Assembly: GCA_900757205.1 (NCBI GenBank)
Contig: CAAENA010000077.1
Location: 1-43,542, forward strand
DNA: 43,542 bases
DNA from: an uncultured Collinsella sp.
GTDB lineage: Bacteria > Actinomycetota > Coriobacteriia > Coriobacteriales > Coriobacteriaceae
Reading direction: 5' to 3'
Made by a program: the position numbers and the translations under genes
Shown: positions 13,849 through 22,278 of the stretch, piece by piece
Layout of the letters: each line of letters opens with the position of its first letter
How positions within the stretch are numbered: position 1 is the first letter of the stretch
The notes under the pieces: model-generated
Seen by the model: the letters and a program-made list of their open reading frames with translations, nothing else
What the model was told of the DNA's origin: nothing
Database searches by the model: none

Positions 13849-15288
13849 TTAAGCCAGGCCCTCGGCACCGTTGGACTTGATGATCTTCTGGTAGGCGAAG
13901 AAGCTGTCCTTGCGGCGGCGCTCGTAGGTGCCGGTGCCGTCATCGTACTTATCGACGTGGATAAAGCCGTAGCGCTTGCGCATCTCGCCGGTGCCGGCCG
14001 AGACCAGGTCGATGGGACCCCACCAGGTATAGGCGATCAGGTCGACGCCGTCCTCGATGGCCTCGCCCATGGCTTTGACATGGCTCTGGAGGTAGGCGAT
14101 GCGGTACGGGTCGTGGATGGAGCCGTCCTCCTCCACCTCGTCGTAGGCGCCCATGCCGTTCTCGACCACCATCAGCGGAATCTCGTAGCGGGCGTAGATC
14201 TCGTTGAGGGCGATGCGCAGGCCCGTCGGGTCAATCTGCCACCCCCAGTCGGTGCTCTCGAGGTAGGGGTTCTTGCCGCCAAAGGCCATATTGCCCTCGG
14301 TCATCTCGTGGTCCTTATGGGTGCCCACGGTGCCCGACATGTAGTAGCTAAAGGTGTAGAAGTCAACCTTGCCGTCGGCGATGTCCTGCAGGTCGCCGTC
14401 GGCGATGTTAAGCTCGATGCCGTTCTCGGCCCAGAAGCGCTTGGCGTAGAACGGGTACTTGCCGCGCACCTGCACGTCGGAGCAGTACCAGTTCATGGTG
14501 TTCATCTCCTGCTGGGTGGCAAGGACGTCGGCCGGGTCGCACGTGGCGGCATAGGACAGGATAAAGCAGTCCATGTTGCCCATCTTGAACTGCGGGTAGT
14601 GCTCGTGGGCGTAGCGCACGACGCGACCGCTGGCCACGAACTGGTGATGCAGGGCCTGCATACGGGCCTGCGGCGTGGCGTGGACCGCCGAAGCCGGACC
14701 CTCAAAGCCCTGGATCATGCTGGTCTCAAAGAGGTTGCCCATGTCCTGGGTGCCGCAGTTGATCTCGTTGAAGGTGAGCCAGAACTTGACCTTGTCCTGG
14801 TAACGGTCGAAGACGGTCTGGCAGTACTTCTCAAAGAAGCCGATGAGCTCGCGGCTCGCCCAGCCGTTGTATTTCTCGACCAGATGATAGGGCATCTCGT
14901 AGTGCGACAGGGTCACGAGCGGCTCGATATTGTGAGCACGCAGGCAGTCGAAAACGCGATCGTAGAAGGCGAGGCCGGCCTCGTTGGGCTCGGCGTCGTC
15001 GCCGTTGGGGAAGATACGGCTCCAAGAGATGGACATGCGGAACATGGTAAAGCCCATCTCGGCGAACAGCGCGATGTCCTCCTCGTAGTGATGGTAGAAG
15101 TCGATACCGTCATGATTGGGATAGAAGCGGTCGGGGTCGATGTCGATCGTAATCTGACGCGGCTCCTTGTAGCTGCCGCCCAGGAAGTGGTCGTCGACGG
15201 AAGGGCCGCGGCCGTCAACGTTCCATGCGCCCTCAAACTGGTTTGCGGCCGTAGCGCCGCCCCAAAAGAAACCCTCGGGGAATCCCAT
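13849..15288 (-). CDS. 6-phospho-beta-glucosidase (GH1)
   Basis: A 479-residue GH1 enzyme of the BglA/BglB size class, hydrolysing PTS-imported beta-glucoside 6-phosphates in the cytoplasm. It shows the N-terminal FPEGFFWGGATAANQFEG, acid/base Glu175 in LTFNEIN and nucleophile Glu376 in VVENGMGA. The C-terminal stretch with KRYGFIHVDKYDDGTGT holds the Lys/Tyr loop typical of phospho-glucosidases. ATG 15288 is chosen because GAGGAGG lies just before it; the frame upstream of that is not coding. The AraC-type gene 15459-16451 lies upstream in the same direction and may help control it. Confidence 0.93.
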   Translation of the reverse strand: MGFPEGFFWGGATAANQFEGAWNVDGRGPSVDDHFLGGSYKEPRQITIDIDPDRFYPNHDGIDFYHHYEEDIALFAEMGFTMFRMSISWSRIFPNGDDAEPNEAGLAFYDRVFDCLRAHNIEPLVTLSHYEMPYHLVEKYNGWASRELIGFFEKYCQTVFDRYQDKVKFWLTFNEINCGTQDMGNLFETSMIQGFEGPASAVHATPQARMQALHHQFVASGRVVRYAHEHYPQFKMGNMDCFILSYAATCDPADVLATQQEMNTMNWYCSDVQVRGKYPFYAKRFWAENGIELNIADGDLQDIADGKVDFYTFSYYMSGTVGTHKDHEMTEGNMAFGGKNPYLESTDWGWQIDPTGLRIALNEIYARYEIPLMVVENGMGAYDEVEEDGSIHDPYRIAYLQSHVKAMGEAIEDGVDLIAYTWWGPIDLVSAGTGEMRKRYGFIHVDKYDDGTGTYERRRKDSFFAYQKIIKSNGAEGLA

Positions 15289-15458
15289 AAGTGCCTCCTC
15301 GCTCATGCGTGTTGCTGATGAAACGAGTATGCCGCCGAGTCGCTCCAGGCCAGGGCGAAGGCGCCGATTTGGACACTTCTTTTCGCAGACGCGCGCTGCA
15401 ACAGCGCTGCAGCTGAAACTTTTTGACACCGAAGGAGCGAAGACAATCCGCCCCGCGC

Positions 15459-16451
15459 TTACCGGCGGTATGCCGCGGGGGTGCAGCCATACTTGTCGTG
15501 AAACTTACGGTAGAAGAAGCTCATGTTTTCATAGCCCACCGCATGCGCAGCCGCCCCGGCCGTGGCGCCGCCGCGCAGAAGCTCGGCCGCACGTACCAGG
15601 CGTCGCTCCTGCACAAGCTGCCTAAAGGTCTTGCCCACATGCCGCTTGAGGAGCGCCGTCGCATAATTAGGGCTCAAGCCAAACTCCGCCGCCATCCCCT
15701 CGAGGGAGCATGCAGCGAATTCGCGATCGATATAGCCAAGCATTCCCGTCACCAGGGCAGTGGGCCCCGCTGCGCCGTCCGCCGCGCCGCGCACCAGCTC
15801 GCGCTCGTAGCAATCCATGAGCTCGGCCAAAAACAGCTGAAACAGACGCAAGACGATCTCGGGACCGTTGGGGCTCGGGTCGTACAGCTCGCAGAGCATC
15901 TCCTGCATGTAGCGCCGAATCCGACGGCTCTCGCCGCAATGAAAACGGACATGGCCCCGATGGTCCGTCTCGCTGTTGAGCGCGTTGAACAAAAACCGCG
16001 AGACCGCGCTCTCGCGCGAGAGGCTCGACTCGAGACTCCGGCGCAAAAAAGAGCGTGAAACGGTCATGCTCAGCATGATGTCGTCCTCACCAAGCGCCGC
16101 CACGGCATGCGGGCAGAGGGCGTCGAGCAAAAGCACCTCGTTGCGGCCCAGCTCGAGCCTCTCCCCCGCCACCGTCTGCGGGCAGCGTCCGCGATACACA
16201 TAGCTCAGCTCCACGTAATCATGCACGTGCTCGGGAACTGCATTAAAGCGCGAGTTTTTCCTTATCGTCAGGCCACGCGGCATGCCGGGCTGGGCATAGG
16301 CAAACCCTGGCTGGCCAATCTTGCGCACTGGGCATCCGTCGATTTCGACATGCTCGGTCATAATCGACCAATCAAATGCCATGCCGTCTTTATAAGCGAT
16401 CTCACTGGCGCTCAGTTCGCTAAGCCTACGCTCGAGCTCGTCGATCTCCAT
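15459..16451 (-). CDS. AraC-family transcriptional regulator
   Basis: A 330-residue regulator. The N-terminal half is cupin-like (FNAVPEHVHDYVELSYVYRG, a sugar-sensing AraC_binding type). The C-terminal two HTH motifs are in CSLEGMAAEFGLSPNYATALLKRHVGKTFRQLVQERR and GATAGAAAHAVGYENMSFFYRKFHDKYGCTPAAYRR. It is divergent from the glycoside hydrolase at 16566 across 114 bp and upstream of the GH1 gene, so it probably responds to a glycoside and acts on one or both. The ribosome site (GGCAAG) is weak. Confidence 0.92.
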   Translation of the reverse strand: MEIDELERRLSELSASEIAYKDGMAFDWSIMTEHVEIDGCPVRKIGQPGFAYAQPGMPRGLTIRKNSRFNAVPEHVHDYVELSYVYRGRCPQTVAGERLELGRNEVLLLDALCPHAVAALGEDDIMLSMTVSRSFLRRSLESSLSRESAVSRFLFNALNSETDHRGHVRFHCGESRRIRRYMQEMLCELYDPSPNGPEIVLRLFQLFLAELMDCYERELVRGAADGAAGPTALVTGMLGYIDREFAACSLEGMAAEFGLSPNYATALLKRHVGKTFRQLVQERRLVRAAELLRGGATAGAAAHAVGYENMSFFYRKFHDKYGCTPAAYRR

Positions 16452-16565
16452 GGCTTGCCAATCGTTGATTTGGTCATAGTTCGTCGTGATTCAGATATTA
16501 GCAGAACGCGCCGACGCGTCCATAATCTGTGCTATGCAGCAGATCGATCGAGCCAAGGAGGATCC

Positions 16566-19157
16566 ATGACCGCGTACTATCAGCAGGTGCTCGAGGGCAC
16601 ATACGACAACCACGTGCTTCCGTTTTTGTGGATGAAGGGCGAGAGCCATAAGACCATTGCCGAGTATCTGGAAAAGATCGCCGGCGCCGACATCCACGAG
16701 GTCTGTCTCGAAAGCCGCCCACACCCCGATTTTTGCGGCGAGGGCTGGTGGCGCGACTTGCGCTTTGTCATTGACGAGTGCAGGCAGCTGGGCCTTAAGC
16801 TCTGGATCTTGGACGACGCGCACTTCCCCACGGGCTTTGCCAACGGCGCCGTCAAGGAGGCCGTGCCCGAGCTCCGCAAGATCGTGCTCACGCACCGCAC
16901 GTTCGACATCGTGGGCCCCACGTCCGCCGCGAGCATCGCGCTCGCCAACATGCTCGACAAAACGGAGCGCTTCTACGGCGTGACATTTATGCAGGACGGC
17001 AGCCCCGTCGACGTCGCTTACCGAGTAATCGACGATGCAGACGGCAACCCCAGCCGCCTGGTCTTCGATGCACCTGCGGGCCTCACGCAGGCATGCGTGA
17101 TGTTCACGAGCGGCAAGACCTCCTACAACGAGGACTACATCAATATGGTCGACCGCGCCTCGGTGGCGCAGCTCATCGATGCTGTCTACGAGCCGCATTT
17201 TGAGCATCTGGGCGATGAGTTTGGCAAGACCATCTTGGGCTTTTTCTCCGATGAGCCCGGATTTGCCAACGAGAAGGGCACCACGGGCCCCGATGGCATC
17301 TCGGACACGCTCATCGGCAAGGCCACCGCGCCCCTACCCTGGTCGGCCGAGCTTGAGCGTCGCCTGCGCGCGGCACTGGGCGAGCGCTACCTGGCCGAGC
17401 TCCCGCACCTGTGGGACCGCGAGCCGGCCGGCGCGCACGTACGCCACGTCTATATGGACATCGCGAGCACCCTCTATAAGGAGTGCTTCTGCGACCAGCT
17501 CGGAGACTGGTGCCGCGCGCGCGGCGTGCAGTACATCGGCCACGTTATCGAGGACAAGGACTGCCACGCGCGCCTGGGCGTGGGCGCCGGGCACTACTTC
17601 CGCGCCGTGGGCGGTCAGGACATGGCGGGCGTCGACATCGTGATCAACCAGCTGGTACCCGGCATGGACCGCGGCCTTCACAGCTACGGACGCGGCGTGT
17701 GGGACCTCGAGTTCTATAACTACGTGCTGCCCAAGCTGGGCTCCTCGGCAGCACACCTCGACCCCAAAAAGCAGGGGCGCTGCATGGCCGAGGTCTTTGG
17801 CGCATTTGGATGGCACGAAGGCCTACGCGAGATGAAGTGGATCGCCGATCATTTTTTGGTGCGCGGCGTCAATTGGTTTGTGCCGCATGCCTTTAGCATG
17901 GCCGCCTTCCCCGACTGGGACTGCCCGCCGCATTTCTATGCGCATGGCCAAAACCCCCAGTTTGCACACTTTGGGCAGCTTATGAGCTACATGAACCGTA
18001 CGGCGAGCCTGCTGAGCGGCGGGCGCGCAACGACCCCGGTGGCGCTTCTCTACCATGCGGACGCCGAGTGGGCAGGCGAGGCGAACTTTATGCAGCATGC
18101 CGCCTCCGAGCTTATGCGCGCGCAGGTCGACTTTGACATCGTGCCGGCAGAGGCATTTGAGGACGCAGGGCGCTATGCCGTTGAAATTGCCGCAGACGGT
18201 AGCGGCTTTAGCGTGAACGGCCAGGCATACCGCTGTCTGGTGATGCCCGGAGCCGAGTTTGTCGGCGAAGCCGTGCTCGACTTTGCCGCGCGTGCCGCAG
18301 CCGCAGGTGTTGCCGTGTACGCGCTGGATGAGTTGCCGAACAAGCGCTACGACGGTGACACTGCAGGTCGCGAGGGCTTTGCCTCCCTGGATGCAGCCGC
18401 GGTCGCCGGCATCAAGCTCCTGGCGACCACCGAGCTCGCAGGCACGCTTGCCGACGCCGGCATGCAGACCGTGGTTTGTGCCGAGTCCCAGCCCTGGCTG
18501 CGCGCACTGCGCTACGAGCGGGCGGGCGAGACCTATCTGATGCTCGTCAACGAGCATCCCAAGCAGGGTATCTCCACTCAGATTGCGCTTGCCGACGGCA
18601 CACCCGTTGCAGGCGCGCGCCTCGACCTGCTCAACGGCACCGATCCCGCCGCCTTTGACGGCACGCTCGAGCTGGCTCCCTACGAGAGCTGCATCGTGGT
18701 CCTTGGGGCTACAGGTTCCGTTGCTGTGGCAACCGCCGAAGACGAAGCCACATGCGTCGACGGGCCCTGGGCGGTTGCCTTCTCTGCCCCTGGCACCGAT
18801 GCCTTTGGCGAGTCTGTTGAGCTTGCAGACCTGCACGACCTTTCCTCGGCCGAGTTCCCCGGCAAGGCCGGCACATTCCGCTACCGGGCCTCCTTTGCCC
18901 TGGGCGAAGCGGCCACCCGCACCGTCATCGACCTTGGCGAGGTCTTTGAGACCGCAACCGTCACCCTCGACGGCAAATCCCTCGGCACCCGCATCTGTCC
19001 GCCTTACCGCTTTGAGGCCGCCGCACTTTTAGCCGGCGAGCACGCGCTTACGATCGATATCATCAACACCCTCGACCATGCCGTCCCCGACATGTTCGGC
19101 ATGACAGAACCCTCCGATCCCAGCGGCCTACTCGGTCCCGTCCGCGTGCTCGGGTAG
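16566..19157 (+). CDS. Large glycoside hydrolase, GH106-like
   Basis: An 863-residue protein without a signal peptide, so probably cytoplasmic. The first ~600 residues form a TIM-barrel-like enzyme domain. Features include VLPFLWMKGESHKTIAEYL, LDDAHFPTGFANG, a DEPGF motif (GFFSDEPGF) and GHVIEDKD, which supply candidate acidic catalytic residues. The C-terminal part (about 780-863, KAGTFRYRASFALGEAA...VTLDGKSLGTRICPPYRFEAAALLAGEH) is a galactose-binding-like beta-sandwich. The layout recalls alpha-L-rhamnosidases of GH106 and related hydrolases; the substrate is not certain. AAGGAGG lies before the ATG. It is divergent from an AraC regulator and followed by a strong terminator. Confidence 0.85.
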   Translation: MTAYYQQVLEGTYDNHVLPFLWMKGESHKTIAEYLEKIAGADIHEVCLESRPHPDFCGEGWWRDLRFVIDECRQLGLKLWILDDAHFPTGFANGAVKEAVPELRKIVLTHRTFDIVGPTSAASIALANMLDKTERFYGVTFMQDGSPVDVAYRVIDDADGNPSRLVFDAPAGLTQACVMFTSGKTSYNEDYINMVDRASVAQLIDAVYEPHFEHLGDEFGKTILGFFSDEPGFANEKGTTGPDGISDTLIGKATAPLPWSAELERRLRAALGERYLAELPHLWDREPAGAHVRHVYMDIASTLYKECFCDQLGDWCRARGVQYIGHVIEDKDCHARLGVGAGHYFRAVGGQDMAGVDIVINQLVPGMDRGLHSYGRGVWDLEFYNYVLPKLGSSAAHLDPKKQGRCMAEVFGAFGWHEGLREMKWIADHFLVRGVNWFVPHAFSMAAFPDWDCPPHFYAHGQNPQFAHFGQLMSYMNRTASLLSGGRATTPVALLYHADAEWAGEANFMQHAASELMRAQVDFDIVPAEAFEDAGRYAVEIAADGSGFSVNGQAYRCLVMPGAEFVGEAVLDFAARAAAAGVAVYALDELPNKRYDGDTAGREGFASLDAAAVAGIKLLATTELAGTLADAGMQTVVCAESQPWLRALRYERAGETYLMLVNEHPKQGISTQIALADGTPVAGARLDLLNGTDPAAFDGTLELAPYESCIVVLGATGSVAVATAEDEATCVDGPWAVAFSAPGTDAFGESVELADLHDLSSAEFPGKAGTFRYRASFALGEAATRTVIDLGEVFETATVTLDGKSLGTRICPPYRFEAAALLAGEHALTIDIINTLDHAVPDMFGMTEPSDPSGLLGPVRVLG

Positions 19158-19184
19158 CGACCCCGCGCAACAGCCCCTTACGAG

Positions 19185-19212
19185 ACGCCCGGCTTAGCCG
19201 GGCGTTTTATTT
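19185..19212 (+). terminator. Rho-independent terminator
   Basis: ACGCCCGGC-TTA-GCCGGGCGT (19185-19205) is followed by TTTATTT, shortly after the glycoside hydrolase stop. Confidence 0.9.
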
Positions 19213-19256
19213 ACCGTTATGATTGATACATCGCGATACGAATGCATGGGAGCCAT

Positions 19257-20111
19257 ATGGATATCAAGCGCAAAATCACCCAGGGCAAGGGGCTCACCCC
19301 CACCGAGCAGCAGCTCGGGCAGACGGTTCTCGCCATGGGTGAGAACGTTCGCGGGCTCTCCATCAAGGAATTTGCGCACCAGACCAATGTCTCCGTCGCG
19401 AGCATCCACCGCTTTTGCAAAAAGCTCGGCCTTGAGGGCTTTAAGGAGCTCAAGGTCGAGCTGGTACGCGCAGCCTTGCGCGCAGACTCCGCCGCCGAGG
19501 TGGACATCAACTTTCCCTTCGATGCCACCTCCGCCCCTGCGCAGGTGATGGAGCGCATGGAGGGGCTCTACCAGACCACCTTGGCCGAAACGCAGGAGCT
19601 GCTCGACCCTGCACAGCTCGACCACGCCGCCAAGCTCATCATGCGCGCCGGCACCGTGGACATCTACACGGGCTCGCATAACCTGTATCCAGCGGGAATG
19701 TTCCGCGATCGCCTGCTTTCCGCCGGCAAAAGCGCGACGTGCCACGACAGCGTCGAGGCGCAGGTGCGCACGGCGCTCGCCTCGGGTCCCGACCATGTGG
19801 CAATCGTCATCTCCTACAGCGGCCTTGCCCCCAACCTCAAGGAGATCTTGCCGATCCTTAGCAGTCGACATGTCCCGGCCATCGTCATCGGCACGCCGTA
19901 CTGTGCCCGCATTCACCCCGGCTTTGCCGCCTATCTCACGGTAAGCGACCACGAGAGCATGACGCACCGCATCACGCAGTTCGCCAGCCATATCGCCGTG
20001 CAATACGTACTCGATTCGCTCTATAGCAGCTACTTTGCCAAAGATTACGCCCGCTGCTCCGAGTTCCTAGAGCGCTCGTTCCCCTACACCCGCCTGCCCG
20101 GACTCAAGTAG
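19257..20111 (+). CDS. MurR/RpiR-family transcriptional regulator
   Basis: A 284-residue regulator with an N-terminal HTH (about 1-77; LTPTEQQLGQTVLAMGENVRGLSIKEFAHQTNVSVASIHRFCKKLGL) and a C-terminal SIS sugar-phosphate-binding domain (TVDIYTGSHNLYPAGMFRDRL, HVAIVISYSGLAPNLKEILPIL, VPAIVIG). It likely senses a phosphosugar and controls a PTS/glycosidase set. ATG 19257 is preferred to the in-frame ATG 19242 because GGGAG lies between them. It stands alone after a terminator. Its target could be one of the beta-glucoside operons nearby. Confidence 0.9.
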   Translation: MDIKRKITQGKGLTPTEQQLGQTVLAMGENVRGLSIKEFAHQTNVSVASIHRFCKKLGLEGFKELKVELVRAALRADSAAEVDINFPFDATSAPAQVMERMEGLYQTTLAETQELLDPAQLDHAAKLIMRAGTVDIYTGSHNLYPAGMFRDRLLSAGKSATCHDSVEAQVRTALASGPDHVAIVISYSGLAPNLKEILPILSSRHVPAIVIGTPYCARIHPGFAAYLTVSDHESMTHRITQFASHIAVQYVLDSLYSSYFAKDYARCSEFLERSFPYTRLPGLK

Positions 20112-20115
20112 CGAC

Positions 20116-20208
20116 GAGTGTGGATTTTTGGACACTCAGATAACGAGCGTGGATAATCTCCCACTTTGAGCCCGCACACAGGCCAAACCCGGGAGATTAT
20201 CCACGCTC
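20116..20208. repeat. Palindrome pair (unit B1 + unit A1)
   Basis: Unit B1 is GAGTGT-GGATTTTTGG-ACACTC (20116-20137), a 6-bp hairpin with a 10-nt loop. Unit A1 is GAGCGTGGATAATCTCCC (20145-20162), pairing perfectly over 18 bp with 20191-20208; inside, TTTGAGCC can pair with GGCCAAA. The same units recur at 33133-33224 (B3+A2) and 42029-42092 (A3), and unit B at 20983-21004, with paired base changes in the stems. Confidence 0.85.
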
Positions 20209-20253
20209 ATTTTGGGTCCCCTGGGAACGCATGAGGAGGGCGGAAGACAGCCG

Positions 20254-20874
20254 TTATTTGCGAGGCGTCAGCGACGTAAAGAGTCCGTGTTGGTTGCAGT
20301 AAAGATATATCCTGCCGCGCCCGGTAATATGGAAGCGCGGCTGCACCGATTGCTCTGGATAGAGCTTCTTAAAGCAGATGCCGTCCATAGTCGCATATGC
20401 CACAAAGCTAATGTAGTGATCCTTGGTCATGGGATGATCGAGCGTGACGTACCAATCGTCCTCGATGCGCTCGATGGAAAAGGCGTGGTCCGCGTCCGGC
20501 TCTTCGGCCTCCTGGGGAAACATCGTGGAGCCACAGCAGCTAAAGCTGCCTTCTCCGAGCGCGTGCACAACGTTTCCGCAGATAGGGCAAACGTAAAAGA
20601 CGCCTTTGAGCATATTGCCTGCACGGTTGGCGTTGGCCCGAATGTCACCAGCCAAAAGCTCGGCCACGCTTATGCCGAGTCTCTGGGCCAAAGGCTCAAC
20701 GAGGGAAATGTCGGGAAGGCCGCGGCCGGATTCCCACTTGCTGACGGCTTTATCGGTCACGCCAAGGCTTTCCGCCAGGGCGCGCTGGGTGAGGCCGCGC
20801 TCTTCGCGCAGCTGCTTGATGGCATGCGCTGCCAAAAAAGTATGGGAGGCATTGGTTTGCCGTGTCTGGTTCAT
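20254..20874 (-). CDS. HTH regulator fused to a superoxide-reductase-like domain
   Basis: A 206-residue fusion. Residues 15-72 form an XRE-type HTH (AIKQLREERGLTQRALAESLGVTDKAVSKWESG). Residues 92-118 are a desulforedoxin-like knuckle with C96, C99, C113 and C114 (YVCPICGNVVHAL...SCCGSTM). Residues 126-200 match the neelaredoxin/desulfoferrodoxin core. The five iron ligands of superoxide reductase appear to be kept: H130, H147 and H153 (LDHPMTKDHYISFV), then C193 and H196 (YCNQHGLF), with the usual 6 and 3 spacings. The Lys before the first His that is important in SOR is Asp here. It could be an iron or superoxide sensor regulating its own set of genes. ATG 20874 is used; a longer frame exists, and the ribosome site is weak (GGA). 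Confidence 0.85.
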   Translation of the reverse strand: MNQTRQTNASHTFLAAHAIKQLREERGLTQRALAESLGVTDKAVSKWESGRGLPDISLVEPLAQRLGISVAELLAGDIRANANRAGNMLKGVFYVCPICGNVVHALGEGSFSCCGSTMFPQEAEEPDADHAFSIERIEDDWYVTLDHPMTKDHYISFVAYATMDGICFKKLYPEQSVQPRFHITGRGRIYLYCNQHGLFTSLTPRK

Positions 20875-20982
20875 GGGCTGTCCAATCAAATTGAAGAAAT
20901 GGAGTGAACCGGTTCGACAGTCAGTATCCATTTGAAGGCCAGGCTCGACAACCTACGCTGCGTAGACATGCGCCAATCGAAC

Positions 20983-21040
20983 GAGCGCGGATTTTTGGAC
21001 GCTCATCCTGAGTAGTCATTTAAGAACGCCCCAATGACTA
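20983..21040. repeat. Palindrome units B2 and C1
   Basis: B2: GAGCG (20983-20987) pairs with CGCTC (21000-21004) around CGGATTTTTGGA. C1: GTAGTCATT (21012-21020) pairs with AATGACTAC (21032-21040) around TAAGAACGCCC. A partial further C unit (CTCATTTATGTCTGTCCCCAATGA) follows. These lie in the 366-bp gap between the HTH-SOR gene and pyrE, which holds no gene. Confidence 0.75.
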
Positions 21041-21058
21041 CTCATTTATGTCTGTCCC

Positions 21059-21242
21059 CAATGACTACCAAGGCAACGCCGATGTTTTGGCAACGACAGC
21101 GAAAACCCGCCAGAGCGAGCAAGGTGCCTTGAAACGAGGCGGCATTGATCTTTCGATCATGCCGCCGAAGTTGAAAGGCAGATTGCCGCTCTGGCGGGTT
21201 TGCAGCGTCGAGCCGTTACGCGGGTTGGTAAACCCGCGTAAC
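21059..21242 (-). repeat. Two-hairpin structured element, copy 2
   Basis: On the minus strand it starts at the pyrE stop codon. Hairpin 1 is GTTACGCGGGTT/AACCCGCGTAAC (21215-21242). The linker is GCTCGACGCTGC, identical to copy 1. Hairpin 2 has a 15-bp outer stem (AAACCCGCCAGAGCG, 21103-21117 with 21187-21201), helper stems GCAA/TTGC and TGCCTT/AAGGCA, and an inner GGCGGCAT stem (21138-21145 with 21159-21166). A one-base bulge (21146), a GATC/GATC stem and a 4-nt loop follow. It ends in CAATGACTACCAAGGCAACGCC. Stem bases differ from copy 1 but pairing is kept. Confidence 0.85.
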
Positions 21243-21925
21243 TACTCCCGAGCTCCGTACTGCTCGTAGTAGGCGTCGATAGCGGTCTTGAGCTCGTCGT
21301 CGATGACGACTTTGCCGTCGATCTCGTGGTTGTAGAGGGTCTCGACGACCTCGGCCATGGAGACGATGCTCGCGACGGGGAAACCGTACTTGGCCTCGAT
21401 CTCCTTCTGCGCGGTGGTCACGCCACCCTTGCCGACCTCCATGCGGTTGAGGGACACAATCAGGCCCTTGATCTCGACATCGGCAGCAGCCTTGACCTTG
21501 GGATAGGTCTCGTCGATGGACTTACCGCTGGTGGTGACGTCCTCGACCATGACCACGCGGTCGCCGTCCTGGGGCTCGTAGCCCAGCAGGTTGCCCTTGT
21601 CGGCGCCGTGGTCCTTGGCCTCCTTGCGATCGCAGCAGTACTTGACCTCCTTGCCGTACAACTCGTGGTAGGCAATTGCGGTCACGACGGCCAGCGGAAT
21701 ACCCTTGTAGGCCGGTCCAAACAGCACGTCAAAGTCGTCGCCAAAGTTATCGTGGATGGCCTGGGCGTAATACTCGCCCAGCTTCTTGAGCTGATAGCCC
21801 GTCACATAGGCGCCGGCGTTCATAAAGAACGGGGACTGACGGCCGCTCTTGAGCGTAAAGCTGCCGAATTTAAGAACGTCGGACTCAACCATGAACTTGA
21901 CGAACTCTTGCTTGTAAGCCTCCAT
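21242..21925 (-). CDS. pyrE: Orotate phosphoribosyltransferase
   Basis: A 227-residue cytoplasmic enzyme joining orotate and PRPP to give OMP in pyrimidine synthesis. The PRPP-binding loop is VVMVEDVTTSGKSI, and the substrate regions FTLKSGRQSPFFMNAG and GPAYKGIPLA are typical. The start ATG 21925 is preceded by GAGAGGAG. It stands apart from other pyr genes here. A structured element abuts its stop codon. Confidence 0.95.
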   Translation of the reverse strand: MEAYKQEFVKFMVESDVLKFGSFTLKSGRQSPFFMNAGAYVTGYQLKKLGEYYAQAIHDNFGDDFDVLFGPAYKGIPLAVVTAIAYHELYGKEVKYCCDRKEAKDHGADKGNLLGYEPQDGDRVVMVEDVTTSGKSIDETYPKVKAAADVEIKGLIVSLNRMEVGKGGVTTAQKEIEAKYGFPVASIVSMAEVVETLYNHEIDGKVVIDDELKTAIDAYYEQYGARE

Positions 21926-22054
21926 GCGGGCTCCTCTCGTAATCGCGTACGTGCCTTCCAGTTTAGCGCAGGCAGGGCGCGTTGCGGGCGCGCTTTGGGG
22001 CCTCGGCATTCTGTAAAGGCTTTGTCAGGGGCAATGGTTTTCCAAACATTGGGG

Positions 22055-22083
22055 TTGACACGGCAAACCCCCTCATCAAGAAT
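22055..22083 (+). promoter_or_regulatory. Promoter of the mgtA transcript
   Basis: A consensus -35 TTGACA (22055-22060), a 17-bp spacer and a -10-like AAGAAT (22078-22083). It would give a leader of about 270 nt before mgtA, containing a short ORF and a palindrome. Confidence 0.6.
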
Positions 22084-22149
22084 ACGGGCGGATTGTAACG
22101 GGTACGAGATACCCAAAGCGCGCCGCGCCCGGCCTTAAGGAGGTGTGCC

Positions 22150-22221
22150 ATGGAAGGCAGTCATAGTCGAAAAACCCGCATGTCGCCCTCGGCACGCCGC
22201 GAGGATTCCGCGCACGCATAA
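22150..22221 (+). CDS. 23-codon leader ORF upstream of the Mg2+ ATPase
   Basis: ATG 22150 follows a strong ribosome site (TAAGGAGGTGTGCC), better than most genes here, and reads MEGSHSRKTRMSPSARREDS before AHA and TAA. It lies between the promoter at 22055 and mgtA, 139 bp before the mgtA start. Mg2+ transporter genes in enterobacteria use translated leader peptides (mgtL, mgtP) to sense Mg2+ or related states. This peptide has no sequence likeness to those, but holds clusters of basic residues and an E-D pair. A regulatory leader role is inference. Confidence 0.5.
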   Translation: MEGSHSRKTRMSPSARREDSAHA

Positions 22222-22242
22222 GCGCCAACAGCCGATCGTCAA

Positions 22243-22278
22243 AACCACCACAAAGGTGCCTGTCCCTTTGTGGTGGTT
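22243..22278. repeat. Perfect 14-bp palindrome in the mgtA leader
   Basis: AACCACCACAAAGG (22243-22256) pairs with CCTTTGTGGTGGTT (22265-22278) around TGCCTGTC. It begins 22 nt after the leader ORF stop. There is no T-run. It could be a folded regulator of the leader or just an intergenic repeat. Confidence 0.7.
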
